From NCBI GenBank assembly GCA_028864975.1, contig JAGWLG010000008.1, positions 55,884-119,883 on the forward strand: DNA of 64,000 bases, in the 5' to 3' direction. The notes under the pieces were generated by a model, which saw nothing but the letters and a program-made list of their open reading frames with translations, was not told where the DNA came from and did no database searches. Below, piece by piece: positions 15,559-22,856 of the stretch (position 1 is its first letter; each line of letters opens with the position of its first letter). Made by a program: the position numbers and the translations under genes. The stretch comes from Thermoplasmata archaeon (GTDB lineage Archaea; Thermoplasmatota; Thermoplasmata; Lutacidiplasmatales; UBA184).

Positions 15559-15942
15559 GTGCCCTTCAACCGGAAGACCGCCTGGCAGCTTCTCGTCAAG
15601 GGCGCTGTGTACCGCCCCTTCGCCATCGCGCTGGAGGTCCTCGCCACCTACCTGTGGTTCCACGGCTCTCTGACCTTCACGCTGCTCTTTGCGCCCGTCA
15701 TCCTCATCACGAACTTCATGCGGTTCGTGGGGTACGTCCTGTACGACTTCGTCTGGGCGAACCTGGTCCAGACCCGGTGGCACCTCAAGCAGCGGGGCCT
15801 CCACCGGCTCCATCTCAACGGGAACGGGAATGGCAACCCCGCGCCCCAGGCTCAGCCGGCCCCCACCCCCCTCGAAGAACTGGAGAAGGAGGTAGAGAGC
15901 CTCTTTACGCAGCCGCCGACTTCCGGGGAACCGGGCACGTAG
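15559..15942 (+). CDS. DUF2061-like membrane protein
   Basis: GTG 15559 opens a 127-aa protein. Residues 3-65 resemble DUF2061: a K..W...VKG..YR start, a TM helix, a short turn (GSLTF), then a second TM ending in YVLYDFVWANLV, comparable to the family's YYLHERVW. The tail is disordered and Pro-rich. The TAG stop at 15940-15942 lies inside the tRNA gene, so the gene and the tRNA overlap by 10 nt. Confidence 0.45.
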   Translation: MPFNRKTAWQLLVKGAVYRPFAIALEVLATYLWFHGSLTFTLLFAPVILITNFMRFVGYVLYDFVWANLVQTRWHLKQRGLHRLHLNGNGNGNPAPQAQPAPTPLEELEKEVESLFTQPPTSGEPGT

Positions 15943-16005
15943 CGCAGCAGGAGGCGCGTCTCGACGGCATCGAGAAGGCCGCGGGTTCGATTCCCGCCGT
16001 GTCCA
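15933..16005 (+). tRNA. tRNA-Ala (GGC), C33 variant
   Basis: All four arms fold: a 7-bp acceptor with G3-U70 (the tRNA-Ala identity pair) and discriminator A73, a 4-bp GCGC D-stem, a 5-bp TCTCG anticodon stem, a 5-nt variable loop and a 5-bp T-stem with TTCGATT loop. Anticodon GGC reads GCC. No CCA is encoded (CTC follows). The odd point is C at position 33, where U is almost universal. The 5' ten bases overlap the upstream CDS including its stop. It may serve translation of a GC-rich genome, or be an attachment-site tRNA, as an integrase gene lies 1.7 kb downstream. Confidence 0.8.
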
Positions 16006-16012
16006 CTCAAAG

Positions 16013-16594
16013 ATGACTCACCGCGAACGCCGGCGCCAAGCGTGGGCTGCACCCCGCCCGACCCAACCGGTCGGACTTCCCCCGATTGTTCGGACCCCGC
16101 CTCCTGCTCCGATGCCACCTGCCCCGCCACCCGCACCCCTGCCCGCCCCCATCATCGCACCTCCTCCTGCCCCGGTCAATCCTGCCCGTCCCCCGACTCC
16201 TCCCCCGCGCCCGGTGCCCCCTCCGGCTCAGACACCTAGCCAGCCCCCGGCACCTCCCGACCTCGATGCCACTCTCGGTACGGACGACAAGTGGCTCTCG
16301 TTCGACCCGCAGCGTCGCCCGGTCCACCTCTTCTCCTTCTACTGTCCCTGCGGTCGTCGCTCCCACATCTTCGTCTCCATGACGGCCCAGTTCTCCTTCC
16401 CAAACCACTTTCCGGAGGGCACCAAGCCCACCCGGGACCTGAACGTCTGGTTCGCCCGGGTCGATGGCGACCGGCTCAGTATCTCGCCCTCCATTGGCCT
16501 CCAGCAGGTCGATGGCCATAGCAACACCGAGAAGTGTCACCTCGTTCTGACCAACATCCCTTTCAGGTGGGACAAGCCGGATTCGGCTGGTTGA
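16013..16594 (+). CDS. Pro-rich protein with DUF6527-like domain
   Basis: This 193-aa protein has residues 15-85 almost entirely Pro/Ala. Residues 90-190 contain FYCPCGRRSHIFVSM, then LSISPSIGL, then CHLVLTNIPFRW. That order (Cys-Cys-His, PSI, CH...W) matches DUF6527, a small zinc-binding family common in phages and near ubiquitin-like systems. It starts 8 nt after the tRNA and converges on the methyltransferase operon. Confidence 0.5.
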   Translation: MTHRERRRQAWAAPRPTQPVGLPPIVRTPPPAPMPPAPPPAPLPAPIIAPPPAPVNPARPPTPPPRPVPPPAQTPSQPPAPPDLDATLGTDDKWLSFDPQRRPVHLFSFYCPCGRRSHIFVSMTAQFSFPNHFPEGTKPTRDLNVWFARVDGDRLSISPSIGLQQVDGHSNTEKCHLVLTNIPFRWDKPDSAG

Positions 16595-16608
16595 TGGGAG
16601 CCCCTCGC

Positions 16609-17127
16609 TCAGCCCTTCCGCTTCAGGGTCACGTAGTGCACGAACGACGGCCCCTTCCCCCGCTTCTTGTTGATGCGCGCGAGGTGACCGTCGCTCTGAA
16701 CCCGCTTGTCCTCGACCACGGTGAACCCCGTGAGCAGCACCTCTAGGTCCCCCCGGTCCACCATTCGCCCGTGCGACCGGCTCCCGTCCGGGACCTTGAA
16801 GTGCAGTAGGCCCCCCGGCTCCAGGACACGCCCGAACTCCCCGTTGACCTTCTCCAGGAACTGGAACCACTCTGCGAACGTTCCCCACCGCGAGAACCGC
16901 CCGTAGTCCGGGATGTAGGAGAGGTCCGAGACCCACTTCTTGCCCCGGCCGACGAGGTGCGGGGGGTCGCAGTAGACCTCGCTGAACGCTCCCTCCTTGA
17001 ACGGCAGCCGGGTGTCGTCCGCGAGAACGTCCGGCCGGGCGCCCTTGGCCACGTCCACCCGAACGTCCGCGCGCTCGGGCCACGCTCGCTTCTGGGAACA
17101 CGTTGAATCGAGCACGAGGCCGGTCAC
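16609..17127 (-). CDS. DNA methyltransferase-like protein (DPPH motif)
   Basis: This 172-aa protein carries VYCDPPHLVG near residue 52, a D-P-P-H/Y catalytic motif IV of amino-methyltransferases, and PGGLLHFKVPDG later. The preceding LADDTRLPFKEGAF resembles motif III. A clear motif I is not seen, so the protein may be minimal. GTG 17127 overlaps the stop of the previous small gene (GTGA). The target base cannot be told. Confidence 0.55.
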   Translation of the reverse strand: MTGLVLDSTCSQKRAWPERADVRVDVAKGARPDVLADDTRLPFKEGAFSEVYCDPPHLVGRGKKWVSDLSYIPDYGRFSRWGTFAEWFQFLEKVNGEFGRVLEPGGLLHFKVPDGSRSHGRMVDRGDLEVLLTGFTVVEDKRVQSDGHLARINKKRGKGPSFVHYVTLKRKG

Positions 17128-17288
17128 GTTGCTCCTCCCCCCCCGCAGCTTCGGCAGAAGCAGAGCGTCGTTATCAGGCCGTAGGTGTGGTCGTGGACCC
17201 GGTGCTCCCCCTCGCTCGACCCCAACACCATCCAGCACTCGGCGCAGGAGCAGTTGGAGCAATCGTGGTAGGCCGGACTTCCGCTCAC
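17124..17288 (-). CDS. Cys-rich mini-protein
   Basis: This 54-aa protein has a run CSNCSCAECW, a His pair (HRVHDH) and a final CFCRSC, so a zinc or metal-binding knuckle is likely. It is joined by 4-nt GTGA overlaps on both sides, which is the main support for it being real. Confidence 0.55.
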   Translation of the reverse strand: MSGSPAYHDCSNCSCAECWMVLGSSEGEHRVHDHTYGLITTLCFCRSCGGGGAT

Positions 17289-17611
17289 GGGCCTCCTTGG
17301 GTCTCTGGAGGCGGTGCTCCCTCCCGGGGCCAATCCACCTTCGCGCGGCGTCTCCTCTTCATCACCCCGGCCCAGGCCAGCAACGTGAACACCCAGAGTA
17401 TCACCACCAGCAGAATGGCCGGAGGGAGCACCGTGAACCCGCTCCCCGCTCCCTTGGTGCCGTTCCCTGCCGGGGGTGACGGTTGGACGATGACGACGGA
17501 GGGGTGCGTCGCCGACCACACCGCGGCGAACGTGCTGATGGCGGTCAAGAGGAACGAGCCCAGCGTCAGCCGGTCCACGGGCTTCCGGCGCCGCTTGTGC
17601 AAGGTGCGCAC
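17285..17611 (-). CDS. Two-TM membrane protein
   Basis: This 108-aa protein has a basic start, one TM at about residues 16-32, an external Pro/Gly/Ser loop, a second TM at about 62-82 and a basic tail. It is the first gene of a three-gene operon with the Cys-rich protein and the methyltransferase. Confidence 0.55.
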   Translation of the reverse strand: MRTLHKRRRKPVDRLTLGSFLLTAISTFAAVWSATHPSVVIVQPSPPAGNGTKGAGSGFTVLPPAILLVVILWVFTLLAWAGVMKRRRRAKVDWPREGAPPPETQGGP

Positions 17612-17728
17612 GGGGCCGGGAAAGGCCCCCCGGGGTCTTAGTCTGAGCGGTTGCCGAGTCCCGCCAGAGAAGGTAGGATTCGCCCCTCCCGGAGCCCCCG
17701 GCGGCGGGCTTTTGTAGTGGTTTTACCT
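17612..17728. promoter_or_regulatory. Divergent promoter region before the integrase
   Basis: This 117-bp gap lies between divergent genes. The plus strand has CTTTTGTAG and GGTTTTACC (about 17709-17726). The latter is 24 bp before ATG 17744, so the integrase could start leaderless at 17744 instead of 17729. No clear TATA was found for the minus operon. Confidence 0.35.
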
Positions 17729-18433
17729 ATGCCCACCCTGCACATGGTAACGCCCCGGAGGCACCGGCGACGCCGCAGCAAGCGGTCTCACCACGCCAAG
17801 ACCCCCAGCCGCTACCGTACCGGGCAGGACGCTCTCACCACTGAGGAGATGGAGCGCCTCCTGGGGGCATGCGAGAACTTGGAAGAGTCGGCGCTCCTTT
17901 CCTTGGCGGTCTTTGGCGGTCTACGTCGTGAGGACATCGTGGGGGTCGAGCGTGGCCGGGTCCAGCGGGTGGTTCACAACGGCAAGGTCCTTGCCGAGGT
18001 CAAGTTCTGGGAGCACAAGAAGAGACGCGACTACACCATCTGGGTCGCGGAGGACGCTGCTAAGCAGGTCCTCTTCCAGTTGGCTGCTACCCAGGACTCA
18101 CGATGGCTCTTCCCCGGGCATCAGAAGGGGCATGGCCATCTGGCGAGCAAGAGTGCCTACAACCTCCTCCAACGGGTCTTGGTCCGGGCTGGGCTTCGTA
18201 AGCGCCCGTTCCACGCTCTTCGGGCCACCTGCATCAAGGACTGCAAGCGGAAGGGGTTGAGCATCGAGGACACCATGGCGCTCACCGGCGACTCCTTCCG
18301 GGTCATCCACGAGCACTACCTCACCCCCTCCGATGACGAGATGAAGGATGCAGCGACCCGGCGTCACTTGCCTCCCAGCTACGTGCAGGGCCGCCCTCCG
18401 CCCGTCACTGAGCCGGCAGTGGAGTCCCCATGA
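17729..18433 (+). CDS. Tyrosine integrase, short archaeal type
   Basis: This 234-aa protein has the catalytic signs of tyrosine recombinases: Arg in FGGLRREDIVG near residue 75, a Lys-bearing beta-hairpin (VKFWEHKKRR), H-x-x-R in FHALRATCIKD near residue 168, and the Tyr nucleophile in IHEHYLTP near residue 201. A large core-binding domain is absent, leaving mainly the catalytic domain after a basic N-terminus. It probably integrates the element, with the nearby tRNA-Ala a possible target. It overlaps the next gene by ATGA. Confidence 0.8.
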   Translation: MPTLHMVTPRRHRRRRSKRSHHAKTPSRYRTGQDALTTEEMERLLGACENLEESALLSLAVFGGLRREDIVGVERGRVQRVVHNGKVLAEVKFWEHKKRRDYTIWVAEDAAKQVLFQLAATQDSRWLFPGHQKGHGHLASKSAYNLLQRVLVRAGLRKRPFHALRATCIKDCKRKGLSIEDTMALTGDSFRVIHEHYLTPSDDEMKDAATRRHLPPSYVQGRPPPVTEPAVESP

Positions 18434-18921
18434 CCCCCGACCAGTTCCAGGGCTCCTGGGCCGAGTTCGACCGGTCGAGGACGTACCGGTACTCCCTCGG
18501 TCGGGTCTGGGACCCGGCGAAGCCCCGGGTCGCGTTCGTGATGTTGAACCCGTCGGTCGCAGACCTGGACCAGTTGGACCCCACTGTTCGCCGCTGCGTC
18601 GGCTTCGCCAAGGACTGGGGCTACGGTAGTCTGGAGGTCGGGAACCTGTTCGCCATCCGCAGCACCGACCCGGTGGCGCTCTATCAACTCCACCCCGAGC
18701 CCATTGGCTGGAGCAACGACGCCGCGCTGCTCAGGATTCAGCGGCGCTCCAAGGAGGTCATCGTCGCCTGGGGCAACCACGGATGGCACCTCGGCCGGGG
18801 GGACGCCGTCCTCGACCTCCTCCGAGCCAACGGACCGGTCCGGTGCCTGGGCTACACCAAGCAGGGCCAGCCGGCCCACCCGCTCTACCTGAAGGCGACC
18901 ACGGAGAGGAGGCCCCTTTGA
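18430..18921 (+). CDS. DUF1643 protein
   Basis: This 163-aa protein is a clear DUF1643 member by its motif order: RYSLGRVW, FVMLNPSVADLDQLDPTVRRC, GYGSLEVGNLFAIRSTDP, an internal WGNHGWHLGRG and a C-terminal GQPAHPLYL. The family is common in bacteria, phages and archaeal elements; its biochemical role is not settled. It follows the integrase with a 4-nt overlap. Confidence 0.85.
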   Translation: MTPDQFQGSWAEFDRSRTYRYSLGRVWDPAKPRVAFVMLNPSVADLDQLDPTVRRCVGFAKDWGYGSLEVGNLFAIRSTDPVALYQLHPEPIGWSNDAALLRIQRRSKEVIVAWGNHGWHLGRGDAVLDLLRANGPVRCLGYTKQGQPAHPLYLKATTERRPL

Positions 18922-19130
18922 CCCCCCGTCGCCCCCTCTGGTTCCTCTGCCCCCGGTGCCGGTGGAGCATCTCGACCCGGGGACCCGCCGTCATCTTCCT
19001 GTTCCGACGCTGGGCGCACCAGGTCCGGTGGGGGCACCCCCCCGCGCTCATGGTGCCTCCCGGCTTCGAGCGAGTTCTGGGGTTCGGCGGAGCCTATGTC
19101 GAGTTCCCGGACGGGAGCGTGCTGCCTTGA
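18918..19130 (+). CDS. Small CPRC-containing protein
   Basis: This 70-aa protein starts with TTG overlapping the previous TGA; GAGAGGAGG precedes. It has a CPRCRW knuckle near residue 10 and a hydrophobic centre. No family was recognised. Confidence 0.5.
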   Translation: MTPRRPLWFLCPRCRWSISTRGPAVIFLFRRWAHQVRWGHPPALMVPPGFERVLGFGGAYVEFPDGSVLP

Positions 19131-19303
19131 ACCCTCTCCAGGACTGCGTCGTCTGCGGGAAGCCGGTCAGTCGGCACAGTCCTGACCCGGAGTGTCACGC
19201 GCATTGCCAACGAGAACGCGAGGAGAAGGTGGCGAGGATACGACTAGCCGCGGAACAGGCTGCCCTCGAAGCGGAACGGGCGGCTGTGGAGGCAGGACCG
19301 TGA
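19127..19303 (+). CDS. Small zinc-knuckle protein with helical tail
   Basis: This 58-aa product has CVVCGKPVSRHS...CHAHC followed by a charged alpha-helix. It resembles the 31126 product (CIVCGKPVTG...HEQC), so a small family is present. It is TTG-started and coupled by TTGA. Confidence 0.55.
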   Translation: MNPLQDCVVCGKPVSRHSPDPECHAHCQREREEKVARIRLAAEQAALEAERAAVEAGP

Positions 19304-19593
19304 CCTACGCCTTCAAGCCCTCGGCCTCGGGCTCCGTCGTCGTCCCCTACCCCGCCAAGATTCCTCCGGGGACCTGGGCCGTGGTCAGCGACCGGACCTT
19401 CGGCTCCCGGGTCCCCCAGGTCGTCTGCCCGCTCTGCTGCACGCCCTCGATTCTCTCCCCGGAGATTCACAGCGTCGCCGCGGATGGGACCGTCCGGCCT
19501 TCCCTCATCTGCCTACAGTACGACTTCTCGCAGCAGCCGCCGGTCAGGTGCACGTTCCACGACCACGTCATCCTGGAGGGTTGGACACCTTGA
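19300..19593 (+). CDS. Zinc-ribbon protein, paralogue of 21802
   Basis: This 97-aa beta-rich protein has PPGTWAVVS, CPLCCTPSILS and CTFHDHVILEGW. The same layout (PGTW, C/CCPNGH, CPKCEFYDSVVLKGW) is found in the 21802 product. GTG is coupled by GTGA. The fold suggests a rubredoxin-like or zinc-ribbon unit; the role is unknown. Confidence 0.6.
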   Translation: MTYAFKPSASGSVVVPYPAKIPPGTWAVVSDRTFGSRVPQVVCPLCCTPSILSPEIHSVAADGTVRPSLICLQYDFSQQPPVRCTFHDHVILEGWTP

Positions 19594-19850
19594 ACGACAC
19601 GGCGTTCCAGTCGGCGGGCTACAACGAGCCCAAGACCTACGACTATAGGAAGACGGGTGGGACTCATCCCACCGAACACCTCGTCGTCAGGAAGGGTGTC
19701 CAGTCTGAGCGCGGGTGCTCGAAGTGTAGGCTCTCGGACATGATGGCGGTCACCTGCGGAACATGCGCCTTCGCCGATGGAACGCTCCGGTGTCAGCACT
19801 ATTGCCTCTGCGACGATGGTCCTCTTGAAACGAGGGCGTGTTGCACTTGA
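19590..19850 (+). CDS. Cys-rich small protein
   Basis: This 86-aa protein is TTG-started by TTGA overlap. The C-terminal half has C..C, C..C, C.H.C.C and C-C spacings (GCSKCRL, CGTCAF, CQHYCLC, ACC), enough for two metal sites. Confidence 0.5.
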   Translation: MNDTAFQSAGYNEPKTYDYRKTGGTHPTEHLVVRKGVQSERGCSKCRLSDMMAVTCGTCAFADGTLRCQHYCLCDDGPLETRACCT

Positions 19851-20137
19851 CCCCTACATCTTCCACCAACAGCCGTCCCGGGGGGGACGGACAGCGGGGC
19901 CGGACGCTGGCTGTCAAGGGGGAAACCCCACCGGCCACCCCGCCTCCGACGGAGCCTGAGTGGGTCTCCCTGGCGAAGTGGGAGCGGGGCTCGACCCTTC
20001 GCAACGGCCGGACCACCGAGATAGTCGGCTGCCCCTTCTGCGGAGCGACTTATGTGGTCTCGGCCTGGAGCTTCGCCGGGTCGGGAAAACGCTGCACCTG
20101 TGGGGCGTTGCTGAGCCGGAACGGGGCGAGGAAATGA
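19847..20137 (+). CDS. Zinc-ribbon protein
   Basis: This 96-aa protein has a disordered Pro/Thr/Ser N-terminus, then CPFCGATYVVSAW and CTCGALL, a four-Cys ribbon. It is TTG-started by TTGA overlap. Confidence 0.55.
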   Translation: MTPTSSTNSRPGGDGQRGRTLAVKGETPPATPPPTEPEWVSLAKWERGSTLRNGRTTEIVGCPFCGATYVVSAWSFAGSGKRCTCGALLSRNGARK

Positions 20138-20382
20138 GGCGAGGCGGAATCAAGCTCCCGGACTACCGCGACGACCCGAGGTTCGATGCCTGGTTGAGAG
20201 AAATGTTCAGCAGCGCCCAGTATCAGAAGCTCACCGCCTACAAGATGCGGTCCATCGCAAGGAAGTTCGCCCTCGCGTGGAGAGATGGATACGTCGCTGG
20301 AGCGATGGGGGGCCGCAAGGACCAGGTCGCCGGGCTGCTTCGCCGGATGGCGAAGGACTTCGAGCGCGGGAGTGCGCCATGA
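20134..20382 (+). CDS. Small basic helical protein
   Basis: This 82-aa protein lacks Cys and reads as three helices (DAWLREMFSSAQYQKLTAYKMRSIARKFALAW). It is coupled by ATGA at both ends. No family was recognised. Confidence 0.55.
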   Translation: MRRGGIKLPDYRDDPRFDAWLREMFSSAQYQKLTAYKMRSIARKFALAWRDGYVAGAMGGRKDQVAGLLRRMAKDFERGSAP

Positions 20383-20672
20383 CGCTGGTTCTGCTCCCCC
20401 CACCCGCGAAGAAGGTGATGTGCGGAATCGACGGGTGCCGACGGTGTATCCCCGTCCGGAGCCTCCCGCGTCACATCGGCTGGAAACACGGCAAGGACCG
20501 AATCGAGAGAGCGCGCGAGTTCCTTGCCCGAACCAAGGCTGGGCTCTGCATCGAGGGAGAGGTCAACGAACTCGTTATCTTTGCCGAGGAACTTCAGCTA
20601 CAGTTGGCCCGCCCAACGCCCGAGCCGACGAACACGACCGCCGACCCGTGGACCGTCCGGGGTGAACCGTGA
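20379..20672 (+). CDS. C2H2 zinc-finger protein
   Basis: This 97-aa protein has residues 13-37 as a C2H2 finger: C-x4-C, then LPRHIGWKH with both His. A helix and an acidic segment follow. Small C2H2 proteins are common in archaeal viruses and plasmids, where they often bind DNA. It is ATGA-coupled. Confidence 0.65.
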   Translation: MTLVLLPPPAKKVMCGIDGCRRCIPVRSLPRHIGWKHGKDRIERAREFLARTKAGLCIEGEVNELVIFAEELQLQLARPTPEPTNTTADPWTVRGEP

Positions 20673-20836
20673 GCGCTCCTGAAGAAGCTGAGACGACTCC
20701 GCCCCCCTTCGTCGAGGGACCCTGCGCGACGTGCCACGGCCACGGTAGAATCCTCTGGGGCTGCGGAGAGCCCGGTTGCATGGTGATTCACTGGCGCCAG
20801 TGCCCCGCTTGCCTCGGCTCCGGGAGGTTCTCTTGA
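20669..20836 (+). CDS. DnaJ-type zinc mini-protein
   Basis: This 55-aa product contains CATCHGHG and CPACLGSG, the C-x-x-C-x-G-x-G repeat of DnaJ zinc centres, plus CGEPGC. It has GTG and TTGA overlaps at its two ends, which support translation of so short a gene. Confidence 0.6.
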   Translation: MSAPEEAETTPPPFVEGPCATCHGHGRILWGCGEPGCMVIHWRQCPACLGSGRFS

Positions 20837-21153
20837 GGCCCACCGACATCGGCGTGTCGATGCGCGCCGAGATTCTGGAGTACAAGAAGCGCATCCTCAA
20901 GCAGAAGGACATCTACGCCGCGTACTGGACCTTCCCACTACCGGTGACCCGGACCGTGGGCATCGGCTCCTACCTCTGGGTGGCGCAGGGAGGCCGCTGG
21001 CGCGGACACTTCACCATCACGGAGACCGACGGCTACGACGATGACCGAATCTACGAGGTGGATTTCGACCACTGGGTCAGCGACGACCGCGGCCCCCGGC
21101 GCCCTTTTCAGGGATTCACGTTGAAAGTCCCTCCGCGGAGGTCGCGCCGGTGA
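20833..21153 (+). CDS. Unknown 106-aa protein
   Basis: This TTG-started protein has an N-terminal helix (RAEILEYKKRILKQKD), then a beta-rich region with GIGSYLWVAQGGRWRGHFTI and YEVDFDHWVS. It could be a small SH3/ASCH-like beta-barrel; no family was recognised. Confidence 0.55.
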   Translation: MRPTDIGVSMRAEILEYKKRILKQKDIYAAYWTFPLPVTRTVGIGSYLWVAQGGRWRGHFTITETDGYDDDRIYEVDFDHWVSDDRGPRRPFQGFTLKVPPRRSRR

Positions 21154-21371
21154 GCGAACCCGTTCCCCTGACGGCTGAGACCGCCAAGGTGGGCCAAAGG
21201 GTGTGGACTCCACGGTCCACGGCCTCGGCTGAACGCATCGTCGGAGTCTTGGTCATCGTCGAGCCCTCTCGCCTGGTGGTGCTCGCCGACGGACCGGATA
21301 CGCTCCCGCGACAGGCCCGGATTTTTGAGCGATGGAACCTTCCGGTGTACGCTTGCCAGGAGGAACCGTGA
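21150..21371 (+). CDS. Unknown 73-aa protein
   Basis: The gene is GTGA-coupled on both sides. The product is beta-rich (KVGQRVWTPRS, GVLVIVEPSRLVVLADG). It is SH3-like in appearance; the function is unknown. Confidence 0.5.
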   Translation: MSEPVPLTAETAKVGQRVWTPRSTASAERIVGVLVIVEPSRLVVLADGPDTLPRQARIFERWNLPVYACQEEP

Positions 21372-21805
21372 GCATCGCCGTCATCTCCGAGGGAACCGTC
21401 AACTACCTCAGCATCCGCCCGGTTTTCGACCTGCGGGAGGCGGACACGATTGAGCCCCCCGTCGTCCACCCTCCTGTTCCCTTTCCCCGCGCCTGCCTCA
21501 CTTGCTTCGGTGAGGGGCGCCTCCGCCGCAGCGTCATGGCGAAGTTCCTGGACAAGGATGAGCGGTTCTTCAAGGAGTGCCCGGATTGCGATGGGTCGGG
21601 TACTGAAGTCACCGCCGAAGCCCGCGGCCACCCCACCTGGAAGAAGGACTACGTCTGGGCCGGCCGGTCGCCTCACTCGCTGTGCGTGGGATTTGGGTGG
21701 TGCGTCGCACCGAAGCTCAGCATCGCGCCGCCCGGCATGGACCCTCAGCCGTACTATTTTTGTCCAGGCTTGGGCATGCACGAGGACCCGGAGGTTCACC
21801 CTTGA
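21368..21805 (+). CDS. DnaJ-type zinc protein
   Basis: This 145-aa protein has two C-x-x-C-x-G-x-G repeats, CLTCFGEG (about residue 42) and CPDCDGSG (about 74), with a basic helix between them. Extra Cys and Trp residues follow. The zinc centre is like DnaJ but there is no J domain. GTG start in a GTGA junction. Confidence 0.6.
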   Translation: MSIAVISEGTVNYLSIRPVFDLREADTIEPPVVHPPVPFPRACLTCFGEGRLRRSVMAKFLDKDERFFKECPDCDGSGTEVTAEARGHPTWKKDYVWAGRSPHSLCVGFGWCVAPKLSIAPPGMDPQPYYFCPGLGMHEDPEVHP

Positions 21806-22083
21806 CCTTCACCGCGACCCGCGTGGACCACCTCTCCCAGTTGGCCCCGGGGACCTGGTGCCCCGTCAAGACGTCCGGTGGCAAGCGCACCGCCGCGTTC
21901 TGCTGCCCCAACGGGCACAAGCTCGCGCTCACCGCTCACGCGATTCTTCCGACCGGCCAAGCGTTCGTCACCGCGGACGTCGTGTCCAAGGAGACCGAGG
22001 TGGGACTGCTCATCGGCACCGTCCCCAGCGTCTCGTGCCCCAAGTGTGAGTTCTACGACTCCGTCGTCCTCAAGGGGTGGTGA
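21802..22083 (+). CDS. Zinc-ribbon protein, paralogue of 19300
   Basis: This 93-aa protein shares PGTW, a CCPNGH block and C-terminal CPKCEFYDSVVLKGW with the 19300 product. It is TTG-started, coupled by TTGA. Two diverged copies in one operon suggest a duplicated functional unit. Confidence 0.6.
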   Translation: MTFTATRVDHLSQLAPGTWCPVKTSGGKRTAAFCCPNGHKLALTAHAILPTGQAFVTADVVSKETEVGLLIGTVPSVSCPKCEFYDSVVLKGW

Positions 22084-22084
22084 G

Positions 22085-22474
22085 ATGGGCGTCGGAATGC
22101 CCGGCAGCATCTGGCTCGACGAGTTCGGCTGCATCCTGAACGATGCGTTCGGGACCATCCCCTACCTCGTCGGCTCCGCCCTCGAAAAGAAGGAGGGGTG
22201 GCGAGACGTGGATGTCCGTGTTCTTCTCAGCAAGGAGGAGTGGGACCGGTGGCAGTTCGGAGACCCGGAGCGCGTCCGCTCCAACAGCCGGTGGGTCGCC
22301 GTCGTCCTGGCGTTCTCGGCGCTCGGGCAACGGATGACCTCATTGCCAATCGACTTCCAACCCCAACTCGCGGAGTGGGCCAACGCGAAGTTCCCCCGGC
22401 CCCGTAGCGCCCTGGGGATAGCCTACCTGTCCCGCTTCCGAGAGGTCGAACCGGAGGTGGCGGCACGGCCATGA
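22085..22474 (+). CDS. Possible minimal nucleotidyltransferase
   Basis: This 129-aa protein has LVGSALEKKEGWRDVDVRVL (residues 26-45), which resembles the GS...D-x-D core of MNT-type nucleotidyltransferases; the rest is helical. It is one of two non-overlapping junctions in the cassette. If correct it could modify a nucleotide, tRNA or protein partner, but no HEPN partner was seen. Confidence 0.45.
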   Translation: MGVGMPGSIWLDEFGCILNDAFGTIPYLVGSALEKKEGWRDVDVRVLLSKEEWDRWQFGDPERVRSNSRWVAVVLAFSALGQRMTSLPIDFQPQLAEWANAKFPRPRSALGIAYLSRFREVEPEVAARP

Positions 22475-22641
22475 ACGACCCTGCGTACTGCATCAGCACG
22501 GGGGGCCACCAGTACGTGACCACCTCGACCCTCAAGCAGCAGCATCCGCCGCCGAGCTACTACCCGGGGTTCATTTTCTACACCGTCCTCTCCTGGTGGG
22601 AGACGGTCACCCGCTGCATCTATTGTGGGGTCGAATCTTGA
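22471..22641 (+). CDS. Small protein with CIYC pair
   Basis: This 56-aa product is coupled by ATGA and TTGA. It is aromatic-rich (PPSYYPGFIFYTVLSWWETVT) and ends with CIYCGVES. The function is unknown. Confidence 0.5.
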   Translation: MNDPAYCISTGGHQYVTTSTLKQQHPPPSYYPGFIFYTVLSWWETVTRCIYCGVES

Positions 22642-22856
22642 AGGCCACCATCCACTCCGGCCACGGCCTTGCATCGGCAACCGAAGGGGACCGCCTCCTC
22701 GCCGAACTCGCCAGGTACGGCGTGGATGAGGAGATGGTGAACATGGCGACCGGCGTGACGAACTTCGCCCTGGTCCTCAACGGGCGCCCCCAGCAAACTT
22801 GGAAGATGACGGCTGAGCATTGGCTGGAAGACCTGCGCGCGGGGAGGCTCAGATGA
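22638..22856 (+). CDS. Unknown 72-aa protein
   Basis: This TTG-started protein is coupled on both sides. Helices and a short hydrophobic strand (VTNFALVLNG) are visible. No family was recognised. Confidence 0.5.
   Translation: MKATIHSGHGLASATEGDRLLAELARYGVDEEMVNMATGVTNFALVLNGRPQQTWKMTAEHWLEDLRAGRLR

Noticed and set aside
17651..17728. Longer N-terminus for the integrase from 17651
   Set aside because: The extra residues are Arg/Pro-rich and lie in the promoter gap; ATG 17729 or 17744 fits better.
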